Source: CAZESH01 sp964514665 (GTDB lineage: Bacteria; Bacillota; Bacilli; Paenibacillales; KCTC-25726). Taken from it: DNA of 13,816 bases. Numbering within the stretch: position 1 is the first letter of the stretch; each line of letters starts with the position of its first letter. The stretch lies in contig CAZESH010000090.1 of assembly GCA_964514665.1 (NCBI GenBank), positions 1-13,816 on the forward strand. Direction: 5' to 3'. Position numbers and translations under genes: made by a program. Under the pieces are notes generated by a model. It saw nothing but the letters and a program-made list of their open reading frames with translations. It was not told the origin of the DNA and searched no databases. Positions 7,398 through 13,493 of the stretch are shown in pieces.

Positions 7398-7833
7398 CAA
7401 GCAGCTGTTGGCTGTCCTTTACGGAAGCGAACTGCTAAAGCCCGAAAGGCGGCAGCATTTGCACAGCTGCCCAAGCTGCCGGCAAAGTTATGCACTGCTG
7501 CGGGAAATGGAATTGCAGCTGCAGCAGCTTCCGCAGGATGCTGTTCCCGAACAATTTGCCGATAAGGTGATGCAATCGCTTCACAGCTTCCAACCGTCCT
7601 TTCCCAAAGCCGGTTCCTTCACCCGTTTCAAAAAGTACAATGAATTCATCCACGGCTTGATTGCCGCGGCAGCAACTTATTTTTTCGTCGCTTCAGGAAT
7701 GCTCAATAAACTGATCCTTTTGGAAACAAACGGTGTCGGCGAGGGGATCCATACTAAAGTGGCATTCGTGCTGTTATTCGGTACCAGCTGGATTCATTCG
7801 GCTGCGGAGACCGTGATGCAATGGTTTTCATAA
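7375..7833 (+). CDS. Membrane anti-sigma factor with zinc-finger (ZAS) domain
   Basis: A 152-residue protein predicted to hold the preceding sigma factor inactive at the membrane. The cytoplasmic N-terminus carries the ZAS motif H-x3-C-x2-C (H28, C32, C35), with H5 as a plausible fourth zinc ligand. Two hydrophobic helices follow at about 91-114 and 127-145, joined by a loop of only about 12 residues, and the C-terminus is cytoplasmic. There is no extracytoplasmic sensor domain of the RsiW type, so control by site-1 cleavage of a large external domain looks unlikely. The start is ATG 7375 with GGAGGTG (7361-7367) 7 bases upstream inside the sigma gene; ATG 7378 is an equivalent neighbour. The family call rests on the zinc motif, topology and position; pairwise sequence identity cannot be judged here. 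Confidence 0.88.
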   Translation: MMSRHLSDKQLLAVLYGSELLKPERRQHLHSCPSCRQSYALLREMELQLQQLPQDAVPEQFADKVMQSLHSFQPSFPKAGSFTRFKKYNEFIHGLIAAAATYFFVASGMLNKLILLETNGVGEGIHTKVAFVLLFGTSWIHSAAETVMQWFS

Positions 7834-7851
7834 AATAGGGAGGGAATAAGC

Positions 7852-7913
7852 ATGGAACATTCAAAAAGCATGGAACATTCAAAAAGCATGGAACATTCAA
7901 AAAGCATGGAACA
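7852..7913 (+). repeat. 18-bp in-frame tandem repeat across the start codon
   Basis: The unit ATGGAACATTCAAAAAGC occurs three times without a mismatch (7852-7869, 7870-7887, 7888-7905), and a fourth copy begins with ATGGAACA before diverging. Each unit is six codons (MEHSKS) and starts with ATG, so copy-number change by slippage keeps the frame and only alters the N-terminal length. Confidence 0.97.
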
Positions 7914-8490
7914 GGAAAAAGATACACCCGTCCATGAGCCTTGGGAACAGAACCCGTATTTCGGCAATGAAGGCTTCCCGCCGTATCCGTTCCCCGGTTT
8001 TCGCAAAAAAAACAAATGGGCTGCGGGACTGCTCGCTTTCTTTATTCCTGGCACTGGACATTTCTATTTAGGTTTGATGCAGAAAGGGCTGCTTATGATG
8101 GCCTTGATAATCGCCGATATTGTTTCAATCGTTTATTTTTCGGAAATGGGCGCTGTACCGCTGATCCTATTATTTTCCCTGCTGATGCCCGTGATCTATT
8201 TCTACAATATCTTCGACGCGCTTCAATCCACGGATGCCCTGAACGAACGTCTGCTGTTCCATGCTTCTTCGGAAGTCGGCTTCACTAGGTTTCCCGGTCC
8301 GGTGGCGAAAGAGTCCGCCAACGGTCTGATCGGCTGGTTGTTTATTTTGTTCGGCGCCGTGTTTTTTCTCGTCAGCAAAAAGCCGGATTGGATGGTACAG
8401 CTTTTTGGCTTAATCGGCTCCTATGCGGGCGCGGCGGTTTTGATCGCAATCGGACTTTTCCTGTTTTTAAAAGATAAAAACACGAGATGA
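7852..8490 (+). CDS. TM2-like multi-pass membrane protein with repeated N-terminus
   Basis: A 212-residue membrane protein of unknown function. Residues 1-18 are three exact copies of MEHSKS, followed by a charged, Pro- and aromatic-rich stretch to about 50. A TM2-like hairpin comes next: KKNKWAAGLLAFFIPGTGHF with YLGLMQKG just after it, a pattern common in Bacilli membrane proteins. Hydrophobic segments lie at about 55-75, 80-97, 101-120, 157-175 and 185-206; the last two resemble the small LiaI/LiaF-type membrane pair. The start is ATG 7852 because GGGAGGG (7838-7844) is 7 bases upstream; the later repeated ATGs lack their own ribosome site. The gene lies 18 bases after the anti-sigma gene, and its TGA ends 23 bases before the next start, so it belongs to the sigma operon. 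It may help sense or relay envelope stress, which is inference. Confidence 0.85.
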   Translation: MEHSKSMEHSKSMEHSKSMEQEKDTPVHEPWEQNPYFGNEGFPPYPFPGFRKKNKWAAGLLAFFIPGTGHFYLGLMQKGLLMMALIIADIVSIVYFSEMGAVPLILLFSLLMPVIYFYNIFDALQSTDALNERLLFHASSEVGFTRFPGPVAKESANGLIGWLFILFGAVFFLVSKKPDWMVQLFGLIGSYAGAAVLIAIGLFLFLKDKNTR

Positions 8491-8500
8491 TCGTGCCGTT

Positions 8501-8506
8501 GGGAGG
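8501..8506 (+). promoter_or_regulatory. Ribosome binding site that fixes the DUF4097 gene start
   Basis: GGGAGG lies 7 bases before ATG 8514. The in-frame ATG at 8487, which overlaps the previous stop codon, has no purine-rich site at proper distance and would add nine residues before the first membrane helix. Confidence 0.75.
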
Positions 8507-8513
8507 CGACAAG

Positions 8514-9758
8514 ATGATAAAGGCAGGTCATTATACCGCCGCGCTTTTGCTGATTGCGGTGGGAGCCATCTTAATTGTGGATCAGAGTACCGGCAATCAT
8601 TATCTGGCAGGCGCTCTAAATTGGTGGCCGCTGATTCTTATTTCCTTCGGCGTTGAGTTTCTGCTGAAGAACCTGGGGGCTCGCGGAGGTCAGCAGCAGG
8701 TGAAAGTGGCTTTGGGGAGCCTGTTTTTTGCTTTGCTGGTTTCTTTCATCGTGATTGTCGCAACCGAATCTTCCAATCTCAATCTGAGATTTTTGAGCGG
8801 CATTCATTTAAACGGCGGCCCGTTTCAACTTGCTAATGAGAGCGGGAAGAAATTTGAAAAAGCGGTGGTCAACATTCCGCTTGGCAATTCCATGAAGAAA
8901 GTCATAATCAAGGACCTGAACGGAAATATCGCGATGAAAGCCGGAGATACGGCGGATATCGAAGTTCACACCACCTTGTATGTTTCGGGACTCAGTTCTG
9001 ATGAAGCGCAGAAAATCGCCGATGCTTCGAAAATCGCATATTCCGGCAGCGGCGTACTGACCATCGAGGCCAGCGGAGCGGAATACAAAATTTTCGGCAT
9101 CAAGCAAAAGCCGAGGATGAATCTGGATATTACGGTGCCGCGCGACCATCAGACCGATATGCAATTGATTTTGACGAGCGGCAGCATGATCGGCAGCGGA
9201 CTGCCCATTGCCGATGAGCTGAACATCAAAACAGTAAACGGCAGCATTAACATCTCCGATGTCGACGGCAGTGTGGAAGCCGTTACGATCAACGGCACCG
9301 TAAAGGTCTCGGCTATTACAGGAGATGTCAAGCTGGATACGATCAATGGCAGCGTCGAGGCCGATACCATTACGGGAAATGTCAGTATGCATTCCACGAA
9401 CGGCAGTGTCAATGGAGCGCAGCTAAAGGGCAATGTAAAGGCCAATACCGTAAACGGCAAGATCGTCCTGACCGAGGTTGCGCGAGGGATTGATGCGAAA
9501 ACGGCCAACGGCGGTATTTCCGTGAAGAGTCATAGCGTCGGAGGGGATTGGAAACTACATTCGACAATCGGCGCAGTTCTACTGGACCTGCCGGCGGACG
9601 GCAATTACAAGGTGGCGGCTTCTTCGGGATTCGGCGCGGCTTCAAGCAACCTGCCCCTTGCGGTCGACAAGCATCATATCGAAGGCACAATCGGACAGGG
9701 CACCTTCCGTATTGACGCGGATACAAACGGCAGTCTATCTCTGAACGGCATCCAATAA
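8514..9758 (+). CDS. LiaF-like/DUF4097 membrane protein with beta-solenoid domain
   Basis: A 414-residue protein. Three hydrophobic segments at about 7-23, 37-52 and 66-84 resemble the LiaI/LiaF membrane region. A linker and a DUF4097-like putative adhesin domain follow, part of the solenoid fold group also seen in LiaF and PspC relatives. Residues 237-335 are eleven consecutive 9-residue units with Gly at unit position 7 in ten of eleven, and Asn exactly every 18 residues (N242, N260, N278, N296, N314, N332), as expected for stacked two-strand rungs. Which side of the membrane the solenoid faces is uncertain: three helices would place it opposite the N-terminus. It is the last gene of the sigma operon. 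No terminator is visible between it and perR. A role in sensing or scaffolding envelope stress is inference from family and context. Confidence 0.88.
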   Translation: MIKAGHYTAALLLIAVGAILIVDQSTGNHYLAGALNWWPLILISFGVEFLLKNLGARGGQQQVKVALGSLFFALLVSFIVIVATESSNLNLRFLSGIHLNGGPFQLANESGKKFEKAVVNIPLGNSMKKVIIKDLNGNIAMKAGDTADIEVHTTLYVSGLSSDEAQKIADASKIAYSGSGVLTIEASGAEYKIFGIKQKPRMNLDITVPRDHQTDMQLILTSGSMIGSGLPIADELNIKTVNGSINISDVDGSVEAVTINGTVKVSAITGDVKLDTINGSVEADTITGNVSMHSTNGSVNGAQLKGNVKANTVNGKIVLTEVARGIDAKTANGGISVKSHSVGGDWKLHSTIGAVLLDLPADGNYKVAASSGFGAASSNLPLAVDKHHIEGTIGQGTFRIDADTNGSLSLNGIQ

Positions 9759-9779
9759 TGTACAGTTCTGTGAACTTCA

Positions 9780-9809
9780 TTGACAAAAGGTTAGTTACAA
9801 AAGTAAAAT
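9780..9809 (+). promoter_or_regulatory. SigA-type promoter of perR
   Basis: TTGACA (9780-9785, full consensus) and TAAAAT (9804-9809) are 18 bp apart. Transcription should begin near 9816, downstream of the ATG at 9808, so that ATG cannot start a protein from this promoter. A TTAC-AAAA-GTAA dyad (9795-9806) lies between the boxes and touches the -10 box. Confidence 0.8.
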
Positions 9810-9826
9810 GAGTTTAATTAGTGGAA

Positions 9827-9834
9827 GGGTGGGG
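9827..9834 (+). promoter_or_regulatory. Ribosome binding site that fixes the perR start
   Basis: GGGTGGGG, a slightly imperfect Shine-Dalgarno sequence, lies 6 bases before ATG 9841. Nothing comparable precedes ATG 9808. Confidence 0.65.
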
Positions 9835-9840
9835 ACGGCT

Positions 9841-10275
9841 ATGGGATCAAGATTCGAACAGGCGATTGAAAAGTTGAAAGAATCCGGTGTGCGGATGACC
9901 CCTCAACGTCATGCGATCTTGTCATATTTGCTGAATTCCAAAATGCATCCGAGTGCGGACGACATCTACAAATCTCTGGAGAAAAAATTCCCGAGCATGA
10001 GCGTTGCAACGGTTTATAATAATTTGAAGGTGTTTATCGATACCGGACTTGTGCGCGAACTCACATACGGAGACGATGCCAGCAGATTTGACGCCGATAT
10101 GTCGGACCATTACCATGCCATTTGCGAGAACTGCGGAAAGATTTCCGATTTCGATTATCCGTCTTTGCAGCATACAGAAGAGGCCGCAGCCATACAAACC
10201 GGATTTGTTGTTCGCGGTCACAGATTGGAAGTGCACGGGCTTTGCGATCAATGTGCCTGCGCTGTACAGCATTAA
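9841..10275 (+). CDS. perR: Peroxide-responsive repressor PerR (Fur family)
   Basis: A 144-residue cytoplasmic metalloregulator that represses peroxide-defence genes when loaded with Fe or Mn and leaves DNA when bound Fe catalyses oxidation of its own histidines. The N-terminal winged helix contains RMTPQRHAILSYL (18-30) and PSMSVATVYNNLK (51-63). Regulatory-site ligands H36, D84, H90, H92 and D103 match B. subtilis PerR H37, D85, H91, H93 and D104 with a constant offset of one. The structural zinc cysteines C95, C98, C135 and C138 match likewise. Asp at 103 is the PerR hallmark, where Fur has Glu, so PerR is favoured over Fur or Zur. Length also agrees (145 in B. subtilis) only if ATG 9841 is the start. 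The gene has its own promoter and a strong terminator. Confidence 0.95.
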   Translation: MGSRFEQAIEKLKESGVRMTPQRHAILSYLLNSKMHPSADDIYKSLEKKFPSMSVATVYNNLKVFIDTGLVRELTYGDDASRFDADMSDHYHAICENCGKISDFDYPSLQHTEEAAAIQTGFVVRGHRLEVHGLCDQCACAVQH

Positions 10276-10310
10276 GTAAGAGAACAGAATAAATTTTTAA
10301 TTAGCAGGCA

Positions 10311-10354
10311 AGCCTGTCTTTCCACGTTTATGGAAGACAGGCTGTTTATTTTTT
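10311..10354 (+). terminator. Strong rho-independent terminator after perR
   Basis: A 13-bp stem between 10311-10324 and 10331-10343 (AGCCTGTCTT with AAGACAGGCT plus CCA with TGG, one bulged T on the left arm) has a 6-base loop and is followed by GTTTATTTTTT. It is the most stable-looking hairpin in the window. Confidence 0.92.
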
Positions 10355-10426
10355 CACCAAACTTGCATATATTTAGAAGAACAAAAGTGATAGATTATTC
10401 GTTATATTAATAGAGGGGGTGAACAA

Positions 10427-12193
10427 GTGGAACTTCAATATACGCCGAGAAGAATCAGGCAGCCTAGAGGCGGGTTTGAAAAAGGCCCCTTCCTGCTTGT
10501 GTCAATATTCATTTTATTATTGCTTGCAACGGGCATCGTCACTTATGCAGTTTGGGACAAATATGCGCCTAACCGGCAGCATGTGCCTCCGGATTTTCAG
10601 GGCTTGGAGCATCCGATTTTTTATCAGGGAAAGCTCATGAGAGAATCTGCAATCGGCTCTCAGGAAAGCTTGAAGCTTCCTCTGAAAGTGATACAAGAGG
10701 TTTTGGACGGGAATATGATCTATGATGAAAAATCCGCCTCCGTGATTATTACGACAGAGCAGAGCGTGCTGCAATTAAAGACGGACAAGCTTACAGCCCT
10801 GCTAAATGACAAGCCGTTCAGCCTCTCCTTTCCGGTTGAACAAAAAGATGGAACCGTCTATGTTCCGATCCAACCGCTGAAAGACTATTATCATATCCAT
10901 GTAGCGGAAGAGAAGGATACCGGTGCCGTTATTTTGCAGAAACAAGGGGATATTATTTCATGGGGAGAACTGAGCTCCCCGGGCAAAGCGAAATCCTCCG
11001 AATTTATTCGGCAAGCTGCCGATGTGAAAGCCCCGATTGTTGCGGAGTCGCCGGAAGGAACAAAGGTAATGATCTGGAAAGACCTCGGGGGCTGGATGTT
11101 TGTACAGCTGGAAAACGGGATCACGGGGTATGCCCAGAAAATGAACGTGTTGTTTAATCATGCCCAAGGCGTACAGGTATCGCTGCAGAAAGAAAAATCG
11201 ATTCCCTGGCATCCGCTCGGCGGAAAAATCAATATGACATGGGAGCAGGTATTTCAAAAAAATCCCGACACCGCTAAAATCGGCGATATGCCCGGTTTGA
11301 ATGTGATCAGCCCGACATGGTTCCAGCTTGACCAGGATCAAAGCGGACAGCTGTACATCAAGAACAATGCGGATCCGTCTTATGTCAAGTGGGCGCATGA
11401 TCGGGAGTATCAGGTATGGGCGCTTTTTTCCAACGGCTTTAATCCGGATTGGACTTCACAAGCGCTGTCTACCTATGATTCACGGATGAACCTCGTGCGG
11501 CAGCTGGCGGGATTTGCCCAAATGTACGATTTGCAGGGCATCAATATTGATTTTGAAAACGTGTATGTCAAAGATAAGGATAAGCTTACCCAATTCATCC
11601 GGGAATTGACGCCATTTCTGCATGAACAGGGGCTTGTTGTCTCCATGGATGTGACCGTGCGGGGAGGAAGCGCCAATTGGTCCCTGTTCTATGACCGTCA
11701 AGCATTGGGAAAACTGGTTGATTATATGATCGTCATGACTTATGACGAACATTGGGCCAGCAGTCCCGTTGCCGGATCCGTGGCCTCGCTCTCGTGGACG
11801 GAGAAAGGGATAAAGGATATTATCGAGCAGGATCATGTATCCCCGCAGAAAATCATCATCGGGGTTCCCTTTTACACGCGGCAGTGGATGGAGGATACGC
11901 AAAACGGTCAAACCAAGGTGACCTCCAAGGCGGTGTTTATGAGCTATGTGGAGCGCACAATAAAGGACAAAAAGCTTGAGCCGGTTTTCGACGAAAAGAG
12001 CGGGCAGCATTATGTAGAGTTCAAGCAGGACGGCAAAACGGTAAAAATATGGATCGAGAACGCAACGTCGATGCAAGCGAGAACCGCTTTGGTTAAAACC
12101 TACGGCCTTGCAGGAGTAGCCTCTTGGCGAAGAGGCTACGAAACGCGGGATATCTGGAACGCGATTCAAGACACATTGCAGAAATTGCCATGA
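10427..12193 (+). CDS. Membrane-anchored GH18-family protein (cortex/peptidoglycan hydrolase type)
   Basis: A 588-residue protein. Residues 1-20 are basic and 22-42 form one membrane helix, giving a type II anchor with the rest outside. About 60-172 resembles a copper amine oxidase N-terminal (stalk) domain, with LPLKVIQEVLDG and GTVYVPIQPLKDYY. About 200-245 looks like a bacterial SH3 domain, with GGWMFVQLENGITGYAQ. About 285-585 is a GH18 barrel. Its active-site strand reads QGINIDFEN (370-378): the acid E377 and D375 are kept, while the first two Asp of the chitinase DxxDxDxE motif are Gln and Asn, as in spore cortex enzymes of the YaaH/SleL type. MIVMTYDEHW (435-444) and W567 line the usual pocket. 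The start is GTG with GGGGGTG 5 bases upstream. It probably acts on N-acetylglucosamine bonds in cell wall or cortex; chitin is unlikely. Confidence 0.9.
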   Translation: MELQYTPRRIRQPRGGFEKGPFLLVSIFILLLLATGIVTYAVWDKYAPNRQHVPPDFQGLEHPIFYQGKLMRESAIGSQESLKLPLKVIQEVLDGNMIYDEKSASVIITTEQSVLQLKTDKLTALLNDKPFSLSFPVEQKDGTVYVPIQPLKDYYHIHVAEEKDTGAVILQKQGDIISWGELSSPGKAKSSEFIRQAADVKAPIVAESPEGTKVMIWKDLGGWMFVQLENGITGYAQKMNVLFNHAQGVQVSLQKEKSIPWHPLGGKINMTWEQVFQKNPDTAKIGDMPGLNVISPTWFQLDQDQSGQLYIKNNADPSYVKWAHDREYQVWALFSNGFNPDWTSQALSTYDSRMNLVRQLAGFAQMYDLQGINIDFENVYVKDKDKLTQFIRELTPFLHEQGLVVSMDVTVRGGSANWSLFYDRQALGKLVDYMIVMTYDEHWASSPVAGSVASLSWTEKGIKDIIEQDHVSPQKIIIGVPFYTRQWMEDTQNGQTKVTSKAVFMSYVERTIKDKKLEPVFDEKSGQHYVEFKQDGKTVKIWIENATSMQARTALVKTYGLAGVASWRRGYETRDIWNAIQDTLQKLP

Positions 12194-12253
12194 TTTATGA
12201 TAATAGGAAGCAGCGGAGCCTTTGATTGCTCCGACCTGAGGAACGGCAGTTTT

Positions 12254-12260
12254 GGAGGTG
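12254..12260 (+). promoter_or_regulatory. Ribosome binding site that fixes the DUF2157 gene start
   Basis: GGAGGTG lies 6 bases before ATG 12267. It overlaps an in-frame TTG at 12252, which has no ribosome site of its own, so the longer reading is unlikely. Confidence 0.75.
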
Positions 12261-12266
12261 GATCTG

Positions 12267-13493
12267 ATGCATCGAAAATGGGTGGAGAATGAAGGGAAAG
12301 GCTGGGTACGTCAAGGCATTATTTCCGAAGGGCAATACACAGAAATCGTAGCGCTCTATCCGGAAAAAAAGCATGCTGCAAATCTTTTTGCGATATTAGG
12401 CGGTATTCTGGTCGGACTCGGCATTCTAAGTTTTGTCGCAGCCAATTGGCAAACAATTCCCCAGCTTGTCCGCCTGGGCCTGATATTGCTGCTTATGCTC
12501 GGGTTTTATGGATTCGGACATCTGTTTTTTCGCCGCGGTCAGGAAGGTACCGGGACCGCATTGATCGGAGTCGGGTTGATCAGCTTTGGAGCGGGTATTT
12601 TTTTGACTGCGCAAATGTATCAGTTAAGCGGCGACCAATCCGTCTCGCTGCTCATATGGAGTTTGGCGGGTACCTCGCTCATGTGGCTGTATCGCAGTCG
12701 CTTCATGTTTATTCTCTCGCTTGTGATCGTGCAAATTGGCCAGATCTCGCTTTACGCGTCATACCGTGATTTTAGTTTTGCGATATTTGCCGTGCTTATA
12801 TTCGGTCTTTCTACGTATGCATGGCGAAGAAAAGACAGTTGGATGGTACTGCTGGGTACGGCAAGCATAATCATACAGTCCCTGTTTCTCCTGGGATACC
12901 TCGGCGCATCGATAAAGTGGTCGCTTCTGATCTTTGCCGCCGTTTATACGTTCGGCGATTGGATGAAAGACAAAAACTTAAAGCAATCGCTGCAGGGCAT
13001 TTCGCTTGTATCGGCGTATATTTTTGCCGCGGCCGTTGCTATTGCATTTAATGGGAAATATGATGTACCGGATATAATGGGCATTCACCCGCTGGTGTTT
13101 ATCCCCATTTTTGCCGTTTTGTTGATGGTTTCGGTTTTCCTGAAACGAAGAAACCATGCACCTGCAACTGCTGCGGTGGATTGGATCATATTTCTTCCCT
13201 TGTTTTATGTGGGAAAAACGATGGATATTTATTATTTGCTGGATATGAGCATTTTTTCTTTGGCGGTATTGCTGCGCGGGTATAAAGCTCAGTGGCGCAA
13301 TTTGATCAATGCGGGCACCGCATTGTTTCTCATCAGTATTCTTATCGCTTACGGAAAGCTTGTCTGGGGATTTATGAACAAATCGATCTTTTTTATTATC
13401 GGAGGCGCAATTTTATTCGGACTCAGCTGGTTGTTGAACCGGCAAAAGAATGAAGTGCTGAAGACGGATAGTCGGGGTGAAAAAAATGAGTGA
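12267..13493 (+). CDS. DUF2157 domain multi-pass membrane protein
   Basis: A 408-residue integral membrane protein of unknown function. The cytoplasmic N-terminus (1-36, VRQGIISEGQYTEIVALYPE) is the short helical region seen in DUF2157 proteins. It is followed by NLFAILGGILVGLGILSFVA and NWQTIPQLVRLGLILLLMLG, which match the conserved DUF2157 core. The rest to about 395 is nearly continuous hydrophobic segments, roughly twelve or more, with a hydrophilic tail. Expression may come from a weak promoter (TTGCAG at 12176 and GATAAT at 12199, 17 bp apart) inside the GH18 gene end. The imperfect hairpin at 12214-12233 lacks a T tail, so read-through from the GH18 gene is also possible. It overlaps the next gene by 8 bases, a pairing often seen for DUF2157 and GDYXXLXY proteins. 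Confidence 0.88.
   Translation: MHRKWVENEGKGWVRQGIISEGQYTEIVALYPEKKHAANLFAILGGILVGLGILSFVAANWQTIPQLVRLGLILLLMLGFYGFGHLFFRRGQEGTGTALIGVGLISFGAGIFLTAQMYQLSGDQSVSLLIWSLAGTSLMWLYRSRFMFILSLVIVQIGQISLYASYRDFSFAIFAVLIFGLSTYAWRRKDSWMVLLGTASIIIQSLFLLGYLGASIKWSLLIFAAVYTFGDWMKDKNLKQSLQGISLVSAYIFAAAVAIAFNGKYDVPDIMGIHPLVFIPIFAVLLMVSVFLKRRNHAPATAAVDWIIFLPLFYVGKTMDIYYLLDMSIFSLAVLLRGYKAQWRNLINAGTALFLISILIAYGKLVWGFMNKSIFFIIGGAILFGLSWLLNRQKNEVLKTDSRGEKNE

Noticed and set aside
7852..7913. CRISPR-like array
   Set aside because: The units are directly adjacent with no spacers, only 18 bp long and in frame with a coding sequence.
10364..10408. Forespore (SigG/SigF-like) promoter upstream of the GH18 gene
   Set aside because: TGCATA resembles the -35 element, but no good -10 element occurs at 17-18 bp. 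TATATT at 10403 also lacks a fitting SigA -35. The promoter remains unidentified.
12214..12233. CGGAGC/GCTCCG hairpin after the GH18 gene as a terminator
   Set aside because: It has only 6 bp and is followed by GACCTGAGG with no T run on either strand, so it is at best a weak RNA structure.
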